Shown piece by piece: positions 6,994 through 13,677 of a DNA stretch of 14,165 bases. The stretch's first letter is position 1, and each line of letters opens with the position of its first letter. The position numbers were made by a program, and so were the translations under genes. The notes below the pieces were generated by a model, which was not told the DNA's origin, did not search any database, and saw only the letters and a program-made list of their open reading frames with translations. The DNA comes from an uncultured Bacilli bacterium (GTDB lineage Bacteria; Bacillota_I; Bacilli_A; RF39; UBA660), in contig CANQHK010000132.1 of the NCBI GenBank assembly GCA_947623645.1, forward strand, positions 1 through 14,165. Direction: 5' to 3'.

Positions 6994-7236
6994 TTATGCG
7001 TTCTTTCGAATAATAACTTTTCTTCGACTGCTTGTTTTCATAAGAATTGCATCTCTTGACAAAAGAAGAATTGCTAAAGATAAAAGAAAAGCTAAAAAGA
7101 AAATAAGAACAACTGGCAAAATTCTTCGAATACCGATAATATACAAAACAACTCCTAAAAGAAAACAGAGAATTGTACAAATCAGAAGAACAATCAGCAT
7201 GATTTTATTCCAATCTTTTTTCTTTTTTTCCATCAT
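6994..7236 (-). CDS. Small two-helix membrane protein, unknown function
   Basis: An 80-residue protein with a basic N-terminus (MMEKKKKDWNK), two hydrophobic helices at about residues 12-34 and 39-59, and a basic tail SSRRKVIIRKNA, so both ends are probably cytoplasmic. GGGAGG lies upstream. The two adjacent ATG codons (7236 or 7233) are both possible, and the second is the better spaced at 8 nt. It starts 15 bp after the YjdF-like gene, in the same operon. I do not recognise a family, and this could be an accessory or structural membrane peptide. Confidence 0.72.
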   Translation of the reverse strand: MMEKKKKDWNKIMLIVLLICTILCFLLGVVLYIIGIRRILPVVLIFFLAFLLSLAILLLSRDAILMKTSSRRKVIIRKNA

Positions 7237-7251
7237 ATTTTCCTCCCATAC

Positions 7252-7860
7252 CTATAAAACATTATCCATTATTTTTTGAATATGCTTTTTCCGATATTTC
7301 ATTTCAAACAGAAAATAACCATTTGCCAAAATACTTCCGAAAAAGGCAATAAGCATATCCGTCATCGTATCCACAACTCCTGTTTTTTGAACAAATTGAG
7401 CATCCTTATGAAAAATTTGATCACACAAGAATTCAAAGAATTCCCAAAAGCTTGCTATTGCAAGAGAAAAACATAGGAGAAAAAGGACCGTAATAAAAAT
7501 ATTTTTTTGAATAAGATTACTTTTCCGATATAAAATAACTGCTCCGAATATAGTACTTGCAATTCCAGATAAAAAGTGAACAAATAAATCATACCACGCA
7601 ATCTTATAATACCATTCTAACACAGAACCACAAATAAAGGATACAAAAATAAAGAAAAAATAACAAAATTTTAAAATTTCACTCATTTTATAGTGAAAAC
7701 AAACTTCTATAAATTTTGGAAATAAAAGAATGGGAATATTCCCAAGTAGAATAAAAAGATAGCTAATAGAATACTCTCCATCATAATAGAACAGCTTATA
7801 AAAAGATACTAAAATAAATAAAACGATCCAACATCTATTCAAGTATTTCCATATCTTCAC
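7252..7860 (-). CDS. YjdF/DUF2238-like polytopic membrane protein
   Basis: A 202-residue protein with about six hydrophobic helices. The central part has WYYKIAWYDLFVHFLSG, then an ASFWEFFEFLCD stretch and DTMTDMLIAFFGS. The order D..xHF.SG, E.FEF..D, DTM.D matches the conserved pattern I associate with the YjdF/DUF2238 family, whose function is not established. The start is GTG (7858-7860) with AAGGAA only 3-4 nt upstream, which is tight, so the start is less certain than the frame. The first 26 bp overlap the end of rmuC in another frame, so its translation is probably coupled to rmuC. Confidence 0.75.
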   Translation of the reverse strand: MKIWKYLNRCWIVLFILVSFYKLFYYDGEYSISYLFILLGNIPILLFPKFIEVCFHYKMSEILKFCYFFFIFVSFICGSVLEWYYKIAWYDLFVHFLSGIASTIFGAVILYRKSNLIQKNIFITVLFLLCFSLAIASFWEFFEFLCDQIFHKDAQFVQKTGVVDTMTDMLIAFFGSILANGYFLFEMKYRKKHIQKIMDNVL

Positions 7861-8932
7861 GCATTCCTTCCCCTTTCAAATCGTCCATTTCTACTTGATT
7901 AATAAGATGAAATTTCTTACTAATTTTTTCGGTTGTAATATGAACGTTTTCAATATCTCGATTAACTGCTTGTACACTCTTAGAAAGACGATCCCAACGA
8001 TCTTTATAGCGAGCAAACTCGAGTCCTAATTTGTTTAACTCTTCATGAATCATAGAAGTATACTGATCACGTTCCATATTTTTAATTACCATTTGAATGA
8101 CCGTAAGAGTAGAAATTAACGTCGTCGGAGAACAAATCCAAACACGTTTTCTATAAGAATAATCAATAATATCTGGATGATGGGCATTAATTTCTGCAAA
8201 AATTGCCTCCGCTGGTAAAAACATAATGGCTTGATCTGCCGTTACTTGATCGATAATATACTTATCATGAATGGCATCAATATGTTTCTTAACATCGATT
8301 TTAAATTGCTTTTCGTAGTGTGCCTGCATTTCTTTGCTCGTTTTTTTATCGACCATAAGGCGATAATTTTCAAGAGGAAACTTCGAATCGATTACGATAG
8401 TTCCCAAAGGTTCCGGTGCATACAAAACACTATCGGCAATGGTTTTATTGGGAAGTGTTACTTGTAAATCGTAAACTTTTTTATTATTTTCTCCAAAAAC
8501 ACTCGATAAAATCTGTTTTAAATTTACTTCTCCGTAAATTCCACGAGTCTTTTTATCGGTTAAAATACTTTGTAAACTAACAATATCCGTAGATAACGTT
8601 TCAATTTTCTTTTGGGCTTCATCAATTTTAGAAAGTCTTTCAATAACAGAAGTAAAAGTCTTATTCGTTTTTTCAAAGTTTTCATCCAATCGAACATTGA
8701 CTTTTTCATTCATTTGAATTAATCTTTCTTCCATCTTATCTTTTAAACCTTCAAAATCAGTATGAATACTCTTGGTAATATTTTCCCGAAATTCTCCCAA
8801 TTCTTTATTGATATTGACTTCAAATCTTCCAAGTCTTTCAGTCATCTCCAAATCATTTCTTTTTTTAAATAAAAGAACGAGTAAAAAAACAAGATTTAAA
8901 AGAATTCCTCCTAAAATAACATAATCCATCAT
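7835..8932 (-). CDS. rmuC: DNA recombination protein RmuC
   Basis: RmuC is a predicted nuclease-fold protein that limits inversions and rearrangements at short repeats in E. coli; its exact reaction is not known. The 365 residues show the family layout: one N-terminal membrane helix (about 4-22), a long coiled coil (about 30-130), then the RmuC domain opening with RGIYGEVNLKQIL (E135). It continues with IADSVLYAPEPLGTIVIDSKFPLENY (D167, D182, K184), the restriction-endonuclease-like core, and KRVWICSPTTLISTL. GAGGTGG lies upstream, and two consecutive ATG codons (8932 or 8929) can both serve. It begins 9 bp after the TVP38-like gene and overlaps the next gene by 26 bp. Family assignment is firm. 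Confidence 0.94.
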   Translation of the reverse strand: MMDYVILGGILLNLVFLLVLLFKKRNDLEMTERLGRFEVNINKELGEFRENITKSIHTDFEGLKDKMEERLIQMNEKVNVRLDENFEKTNKTFTSVIERLSKIDEAQKKIETLSTDIVSLQSILTDKKTRGIYGEVNLKQILSSVFGENNKKVYDLQVTLPNKTIADSVLYAPEPLGTIVIDSKFPLENYRLMVDKKTSKEMQAHYEKQFKIDVKKHIDAIHDKYIIDQVTADQAIMFLPAEAIFAEINAHHPDIIDYSYRKRVWICSPTTLISTLTVIQMVIKNMERDQYTSMIHEELNKLGLEFARYKDRWDRLSKSVQAVNRDIENVHITTEKISKKFHLINQVEMDDLKGEGMREDMEILE

Positions 8933-8941
8933 CTTCCACCT

Positions 8942-9520
8942 CTATTTAATTTGTAATTTTTTCTCTAAAAATTTCGATATTCCATAAGTTAACAATAAAA
9001 GCAATATAATTTTAAGAAAGACGGCAACATCGGTTAGACTTTCTAAAAGAGTCGTTCCAATATATCCCCAAAAGTAAACCATAATCATTTTGCCAATGAC
9101 TAAAGCGAAAAAATATTTTCGGTAGTGCATTTTGGATAATCCTGCTGCAATGTTTACAAAAAAAGCTGGAGTAAAGGGAATCGCTAAAATAATTGCAAGA
9201 GAAGAAAAGGAAATATGAGAAATATTTTTCATCCATCTTTCAATTTCTTCATGATTTCTTTTTTGCATAAAATGATATAACTTGTCCCGCAAAGTAGAAC
9301 GAAAAAGAAAGAAGGAAAGTGTACACCCTAAAATCGTCGTTAAATAAGACAAGAAAAAGCCAAGGATATTCCCATAACTGACCATATTTAAAGTAATAAA
9401 AACAGAAAGTGGAAGAGCAGGAATAATAGACTCTAATAAAATCAATAGAATTCCCGCAATAGGACCAAATTGACTTAAGAACGATGTACAAGTTTGTACA
9501 AACCAATCGACGTATTCCAT
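8942..9520 (-). CDS. TVP38/TMEM64 (DedA superfamily, VTT domain) membrane protein
   Basis: About 192 residues and five to six hydrophobic helices. Family signatures include ESIIPALPLSVF near residue 30 (acidic residue then prolines), the glycine-containing helix FFLSYLTTILGCTLSFFLF, and the block IPFTPAFFVNIAAGLSKM near 114-130, which corresponds to the F/R-x-P...aaG signature. Members of the DedA superfamily are linked to lipid-carrier or phospholipid translocation and membrane integrity; the substrate here is unknown. ATG 9518-9520 is chosen because AAAAGGAG lies 7 nt upstream. A longer TTG-started form beginning at 9553 adds eleven charged residues and has no comparable site. It lies 38 bp after murC, and an envelope role fits that neighbour. 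Confidence 0.85.
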   Translation of the reverse strand: MEYVDWFVQTCTSFLSQFGPIAGILLILLESIIPALPLSVFITLNMVSYGNILGFFLSYLTTILGCTLSFFLFRSTLRDKLYHFMQKRNHEEIERWMKNISHISFSSLAIILAIPFTPAFFVNIAAGLSKMHYRKYFFALVIGKMIMVYFWGYIGTTLLESLTDVAVFLKIILLLLLTYGISKFLEKKLQIK

Positions 9521-9527
9521 AATTTTT

Positions 9528-9535
9528 CTCCTTTT
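9528..9535 (-). promoter_or_regulatory. Ribosome binding site deciding the start of the TVP38-like gene
   Basis: AAAAGGAG ends 7 nt before ATG 9518-9520. It lies inside the longer TTG-started frame, which argues against that longer form. Confidence 0.7.
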
Positions 9536-9558
9536 CTTCTTTAGTTTATCCAATCTTT

Positions 9559-10872
9559 TTATTTTTTATGAGCTTTTAAACATTGAATACAATTTTGACG
9601 CATATGTTCAATACTTGCACAACTCATAAAGCAAATTACTTCATGTTCAAATTCTAAGAGTTTTGATATTGTATTTTCATCGATCATTTCCCCATTTTTT
9701 AATAAATCAAAAATAAGTTTAGAAGAAACTCCAGGATATTCTTCTTGTGTTTCTCGATTACAATCGATTTCTGTTAAGAAACATTTATCGGCAAGATTTA
9801 AAGCATCGGCAAAATCTTGATAAAAATCCCGTGTTCTTGAATAGGTATTCGGTTTAAATACTACCGCCAATTTTTTATTAGGATATTTTTGACGTACTGC
9901 TTCAAGAGTTACTTTAATCTCTGTTGGATGATGAGCATAGTCATCCATAATAACCGTACCATTTACTTCTTCAATAGCAAATCTTCTTTTCGCATTTTGA
10001 AAACTTTTTAAAACATCATGAATAACATCTGCATCAACGTTTAAATATCTACAAACAAGAATACAAGAAACAGCATCCAAAATCATATGTTTTCCATATA
10101 AAGGAAGTTCAAAAGCATGATAAAATTCCTGATTGATATATAAATCAAACTTACATCCAGCATCATTTAAAACGACGTTTTTAATAACCGCATCATTCGT
10201 ATCTTGAAAACCATAATAAAGAACAGGATTCGAAGTTTTCAATTTTAAAACATTTTCATTATCTCCACAAAGAACAACAAGTTCTTCCGCATGACTTATA
10301 AATTTTTCAAACGTTTGAAGAATATCTTCCAAATCTTTATAACACTCCATATGTTCCTTTTCAATATTTGTAACAACAGCAATTTTTGGAGAATATGCTA
10401 AAAAATGTTTATTGAATTCATCGGATTCAATCGCTAAGAAAGAATTTTCAGGATGAAGATAACCAGTTCCATCTCCAATAAAACAGTTACATCCATAAGC
10501 CTCATTCAAAACTTTATAAATCATCGTCGTCGTTGTCGTTTTTCCATGGGTTCCAGAAACTCCAATCGTCCGAAACATTCTTGTAATATCCCCTAATACT
10601 TGATTATAGGCTCGAATTTCAAGGCCAAGTTCTTTGACCCTCTTTATTTCTTTATGATCCTCTTTAAATGCTTTCGAATAAGTTACAATCGTATCTGGAT
10701 CGATTGGGTGAGCATCATAAAAAATAGGAATATTTCTCTCTTGCAAACCACTTTCTGTAAATTTAAAATCTTTTGCATCATCATATCCACTGACTTCATT
10801 TCCTAAGTCTTTTAATAAACATGCAAGAGTAGCCATTCCACTCCCTTTTATTCCAATACAATAATATTTCAT
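9559..10872 (-). CDS. murC: UDP-N-acetylmuramate--L-alanine ligase (MurC)
   Basis: MurC adds L-alanine to UDP-MurNAc using ATP, the first peptide-stem step of cytoplasmic peptidoglycan precursor synthesis. All Mur-ligase hallmarks are present (numbered from the upstream ATG): the N-terminal Rossmann motif GIKGSGM (9-15), P-loop GVSGTHGKTTTT (106-117), ESDE (151-154), VTNIEKEHM (169-177), DDYAHHPTE (312-320), and a KPNTYSRTRDF segment in the C-terminal domain. At about 437 residues it has a normal full length. The start is ATG 10870-10872, six nt after AAGAAGAGG; the ATG at 10876-10878 touches that site. A consensus promoter lies just upstream. It is the first gene of the centre operon, so murC expression may be tied to rmuC and several membrane proteins. 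Confidence 0.97.
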   Translation of the reverse strand: MKYYCIGIKGSGMATLACLLKDLGNEVSGYDDAKDFKFTESGLQERNIPIFYDAHPIDPDTIVTYSKAFKEDHKEIKRVKELGLEIRAYNQVLGDITRMFRTIGVSGTHGKTTTTTMIYKVLNEAYGCNCFIGDGTGYLHPENSFLAIESDEFNKHFLAYSPKIAVVTNIEKEHMECYKDLEDILQTFEKFISHAEELVVLCGDNENVLKLKTSNPVLYYGFQDTNDAVIKNVVLNDAGCKFDLYINQEFYHAFELPLYGKHMILDAVSCILVCRYLNVDADVIHDVLKSFQNAKRRFAIEEVNGTVIMDDYAHHPTEIKVTLEAVRQKYPNKKLAVVFKPNTYSRTRDFYQDFADALNLADKCFLTEIDCNRETQEEYPGVSSKLIFDLLKNGEMIDENTISKLLEFEHEVICFMSCASIEHMRQNCIQCLKAHKK

Positions 10873-10878
10873 TTTCAT

Positions 10879-10887
10879 CCTCTTCTT
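10879..10887 (-). promoter_or_regulatory. Ribosome binding site deciding the murC start
   Basis: AAGAAGAGG abuts the upstream ATG (10876-10878) and is 6 nt from ATG 10870-10872, so the start is the second ATG (MKYYCIGIKG). Confidence 0.65.
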
Positions 10888-10896
10888 TCTATTAAA

Positions 10897-10925
10897 ATTA
10901 TACTATTATACAAAAAATTTTACAA
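10897..10925 (-). promoter_or_regulatory. Promoter of the murC-led operon
   Basis: Read on the minus strand: TTGTAA as -35 (10920-10925), a 17-bp spacer, and a perfect TATAAT as -10 (10897-10902), about 25 nt before the murC start. A second TATAAT lies at 10905-10910 but has no matching -35. Confidence 0.75.
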
Positions 10926-10983
10926 CCATTTTTATCAAGATTCTCCCCTTTTCTAGAACAATATTTTTTTATCAGTTTCTTTT

Positions 10984-11029
10984 GGAGAAAAAAAATAAAA
11001 AGTAGAATTTAGAAACATTTTCTACTTTT
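10984..11029 (-). terminator. Intrinsic terminator of the pilC-pilD operon
   Basis: On the minus strand AAAAGTAGAA (11020-11029) and TTCTACTTTT (10998-11007) form a perfect 10-bp stem with a 12-nt loop, followed by a long T-rich tract (about 10988-10997). The first arm overlaps the pilD TAA stop (11028-11030). The plus-strand reading has no T tail. Confidence 0.85.
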
Positions 11030-11792
11030 ATAAAAGCCATAAAAGAATTTTATCCGGAGTAATTTGAGATAAGAACATGGCTAGAATAACAACCATTAAA
11101 AAAGGCCCATAAGCAATCATTTTTTCTTGATTGACAATATATAAAATAAGAGCAATCGGTAAAGCAATGCAACTTGATAAAAATAAAACGATTAAAGATA
11201 AGAAAGGTCCTAAAAGAAAGCCAGATAGAAACATAAGTTTAATATCTGCTCCACCTAAGCACTCTTTTCGAAAGATCATGTTACCAACAATCATCAGTAA
11301 ATACATTCCTAAAAATACAACCACTCCAGAAAAAAGTCTCATAAGCGTATCCATCCATCCAAATTGAAGAAAAGAAAGAAGAAGAATCAACCCTCCCCCA
11401 ACGATTAATACTTCATCGGGAATAATTAAATAAAGCGTATCACTCACTAAAATAATGCTCATTAAGCTCGATAAAACAAGAGCTATAAAAAAGGAATAAG
11501 AATAACCGAAAATATGAAAACTAACGGCAAAAGAAAATGCTGTAATAAGCTCTATAATGGGATAAAATGGAGAAATTTTCTTTTTGCAATAATGGCATTT
11601 CCCAAAATTTTTCAAGTAAGAAAAAATGGGGATTAATTCCAGTGCTGATAATCGATGTTTACAATGCGGGCAATAAGAATGTTTAGGATTAAGAATGGAT
11701 TCATTCTTTGGAAGTCGATATCCAATAACATGATAAAAGCTTCCAAAACATAATCCTAAAATAAACCAACACAGAGTATTTATAATCTCCAT
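11028..11792 (-). CDS. pilD: Prepilin peptidase (PilD/ComC family, A24)
   Basis: A membrane aspartic protease that removes prepilin leaders at Gly|Phe and, in many homologs, N-methylates the new end. The 254-residue protein has an N-terminal helix followed by GSFYHVIGYRLP, then the cytoplasmic zinc-finger-like domain with CPHC and CHYC pairs (C41, C44, C66, C69). About six more helices follow. The two catalytic aspartates sit in SDTLYLIIPD (D118) and GGADIK (D183), the family GxxDxK motif. The start is ATG 11790-11792, nine nt after AAGAGGAG. That Shine-Dalgarno begins in the pilC stop codon, so translation is likely coupled. The protein is complete, with both active-site motifs. Its likely substrate is a class III prepilin such as the one encoded at 3018-3404. 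The symbol is by family; ComC is the equivalent name in competence systems. Confidence 0.95.
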   Translation of the reverse strand: MEIINTLCWFILGLCFGSFYHVIGYRLPKNESILNPKHSYCPHCKHRLSALELIPIFSYLKNFGKCHYCKKKISPFYPIIELITAFSFAVSFHIFGYSYSFFIALVLSSLMSIILVSDTLYLIIPDEVLIVGGGLILLLSFLQFGWMDTLMRLFSGVVVFLGMYLLMIVGNMIFRKECLGGADIKLMFLSGFLLGPFLSLIVLFLSSCIALPIALILYIVNQEKMIAYGPFLMVVILAMFLSQITPDKILLWLL

Positions 11793-11801
11793 ACACAACA
11801 A

Positions 11802-11809
11802 CTCCTCTT
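11802..11809 (-). promoter_or_regulatory. Ribosome binding site of pilD, overlapping the pilC stop
   Basis: AAGAGGAG shares two bases with the pilC TAA (11808-11810) and ends 9 nt before ATG 11790-11792. The alternative upstream TTG codons are too close to it. Confidence 0.7.
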
Positions 11810-13241
11810 AAGTAGAAATCGTACTATAAACGTCAAACATTGGAATAAAAATTGACAATAAGATAAATCCAACAGCAAAAGCCAAAACAATAATCGTTAC
11901 TGGCTCGATCAAACTTTTAATGGCACCAATTGCTGTTTGATGCAAACTACTATAGTGATCTGCTACTTTTTCCATCATAACGCCCAATTGTCCAGTTGAC
12001 TCTCCTGTTACGAGCATTTCATAAGCAACGACCGGAAACGCCCAGTTTCCTCGGAAAGATTCACTAATCTTTCCACCTTTTTGAAGCGTATTAATTGCTT
12101 TATCAATAATTTCTTTATAAATTTCGTTATTGGAAATTTTCGATAGAACATCCATACTTTGCGTAATATTAACATTATGATTAATTAAAGATGCAAAAGT
12201 TTTCGTAAACATGGAAACTTCACTATAAATAATAATCTTTCCAATAACAGGGGTTTTCATATAAACCGTTTGCATAAATTTTCGAAACGATTTAACATTT
12301 CGAAATGTTAACACATAGGTTGTTATAAGAGCTGCAACGATAATAATTAGTATGAGATAGTGATTTTGTAAAAATGAACTCATCGACAACGTAATTAAAG
12401 TAATTGCAGGAAGCGAAGAATCACTAGATTCATACATGGATACGAAGCTTGGTACAACGTAAACTAAACAAAAGACGACAACGGCAATTGCTACAACCAA
12501 AATAACAATCGGATAAATCAAAGCAGAAAGCATTTGTTTTTTTGTTTTTTCAATAGAATCATAATATTCACTCATTTCATCCAAAACCGTTGGTAAATCT
12601 CCTGTCATTTCTGCCGTTTTAATCATATTGACTAAAAGTCTCGGAAAAACATTACTTTGATTTTCTAAGGCTTTCGAAAAATTCTCTCCAGTAACCAAAT
12701 CGTAAACAATTCTTTCATAAACTTTTCTTTTAGAAGGATTAACCGTTTGTTTTGCTAAAATTCGAACAGAATCGATCAAAGGAATTCCTGCCCGAATATA
12801 AGTTGACAACTGAGTAAGAGCAAAGGTTAATTCACCCGTGGTCATCTTTTTTGAACCAATTTCTAAATTCCAATTGATTCCTTTTTGAGGTGTAATCGAT
12901 ACAATTTTATAACCTTCATTAATTAAAAAAGCACGAACTTCACTTTCTGAGGCAGCTTCGAAACTACTTTTGATTGTCTGACCAAAACTATTGACAACAA
13001 CATAATTAAAGTTGATTCTTTTAAGTTCACCAGCAGCACCATCTTGTTTTTTGATAGCAATTTCCTCTGGTTTTTTTTCTTCTGTTGCAACTCCCTGTTC
13101 TTGCTGTCTTCTTTCATTTCTTGCTTTTTCTTCTTCTTTAACTTCTTCTACTAATTTCTTCTGACGAGTATTTTCATGTAGTCGAAGAGGAAGATGTAAA
13201 ATATCTCTCACAATATGATAAACTTGAATAAATAGATTCAT
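11808..13241 (-). CDS. pilC: Type IV pilus / type II secretion platform protein (PilC, GspF, ComGB family)
   Basis: An inner-membrane platform protein that transmits ATPase motion to pilin assembly in type IV pili, type II secretion and competence pili. The 477 residues contain the family's small N-terminal domain (about 76-118: NYVVVNSFGQTIKSSFEAAS). Two T2SSF repeats follow. The first is about 139-265 with FALTQLSTYIRAGIPLIDSV and NMIKTAEMTGDL; the second is about 342-468 with MFTKTFASLINHNVNITQSM and EMLVTGESTGQL. Membrane helices are at about 241-264, 293-311 and 446-468. An additional highly charged stretch (about 24-75, rich in Glu, Lys, Arg and Gln) precedes the usual start of the family. 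ATG 13239-13241 follows a GAGGGA site, and a strong promoter lies upstream. It is co-transcribed with pilD. No assembly ATPase gene is in the window. Confidence 0.93.
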   Translation of the reverse strand: MNLFIQVYHIVRDILHLPLRLHENTRQKKLVEEVKEEEKARNERRQQEQGVATEEKKPEEIAIKKQDGAAGELKRINFNYVVVNSFGQTIKSSFEAASESEVRAFLINEGYKIVSITPQKGINWNLEIGSKKMTTGELTFALTQLSTYIRAGIPLIDSVRILAKQTVNPSKRKVYERIVYDLVTGENFSKALENQSNVFPRLLVNMIKTAEMTGDLPTVLDEMSEYYDSIEKTKKQMLSALIYPIVILVVAIAVVVFCLVYVVPSFVSMYESSDSSLPAITLITLSMSSFLQNHYLILIIIVAALITTYVLTFRNVKSFRKFMQTVYMKTPVIGKIIIYSEVSMFTKTFASLINHNVNITQSMDVLSKISNNEIYKEIIDKAINTLQKGGKISESFRGNWAFPVVAYEMLVTGESTGQLGVMMEKVADHYSSLHQTAIGAIKSLIEPVTIIVLAFAVGFILLSIFIPMFDVYSTIST

Positions 13242-13267
13242 ATTAATCCCTCTCTATCCTTATAAGT

Positions 13268-13296
13268 AGTATATCATATTTCTTAGTAAAAAACAA
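13268..13296 (-). promoter_or_regulatory. Promoter of the pilC-pilD operon
   Basis: On the minus strand: TTGTTT as -35 (13291-13296), a 17-bp spacer, and TATACT as -10 (13268-13273) with a TG extension (TGATATACT). The -10 is about 27 nt before the pilC ATG. It looks like an ordinary housekeeping sigma promoter. Confidence 0.65.
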
Positions 13297-13318
13297 AACT
13301 TTTTTATCTCTTTTTGAA

Positions 13319-13324
13319 TATACT
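13319..13324 (+). promoter_or_regulatory. Possible -10 box of the YqfQ-like gene
   Basis: TATACT lies about 20 bp before the plus-strand ATG at 13345. No convincing -35 hexamer is present at 16-18 bp, only T-rich sequence, so this is a weak call. The leader would be very short. Confidence 0.4.
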
Positions 13325-13344
13325 ATAGTAAAGGGTGAAAAGTT

Positions 13345-13677
13345 ATGTATAATAATCCGTTTATGTTTGGAATGAATCCCATGTATTCTCAAGCCCCTCG
13401 TCTTGGACTTTTAGCAAGACTCAGAGGACTTGGTGGTGGAATCAATTGGGGAAATCTTTTAAATAATACCTCTCGAACTTTAAATGTTATCAATCAAGCA
13501 ATTCCTGTTTTTTATCAAGTAAAACCACTTTTTCAAAATGCAAAAACGATGTTTAAAATTGCTAACATCATTCAAAGTGATGATAAAGAAAGTCCTGTTA
13601 CTCAAAAAAATTCACCAACAAATAGCATAAAAAAAGAAGAAAAGATTTCTTCCAATCAACCTACTTTCTTCCTTTAG
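13345..13677 (+). CDS. Small YqfQ/VrrA-like protein, unknown function
   Basis: A 110-residue protein with three parts. The N-terminus is Asn/Met/Pro-rich (MYNNPFMFGMNPMYS). A glycine-rich linker follows (LLARLRGLGGGINWG). Then comes an amphipathic helical block, about residues 40-77, with NVINQAIPVFYQVKPLFQNAKTMFK split by prolines. This layout recalls the YqfQ (VrrA-like) family of Bacilli, where a conserved block of the type P..Q.Y.P..KN...M.K is found; its function is unknown. The tail (about 78-110) is charged and low in complexity (KKEEK). AAGGGTG precedes the ATG. It is divergent from pilC and ends convergently, overlapping the glycosyltransferase by 17 bp. No signal peptide or membrane helix is evident. 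Homology is tentative; that the gene is real is better supported. Confidence 0.72.
   Translation: MYNNPFMFGMNPMYSQAPRLGLLARLRGLGGGINWGNLLNNTSRTLNVINQAIPVFYQVKPLFQNAKTMFKIANIIQSDDKESPVTQKNSPTNSIKKEEKISSNQPTFFL

Noticed and set aside
6953..7180. Alternative minus-strand frames overlapping the 80-residue membrane protein and the TVP38-like gene
   Set aside because: They are out of frame with genes that have better ribosome sites and membrane-helix patterns. Their Ser/Tyr/Phe/Cys-rich composition is typical of shadow frames.
10926..10983. Possible small RNA or riboswitch between pilD and murC
   Set aside because: CTCC...GGGGAG can pair only across a long AT-rich loop, lies upstream of the mapped murC promoter, and has no promoter or terminator of its own.
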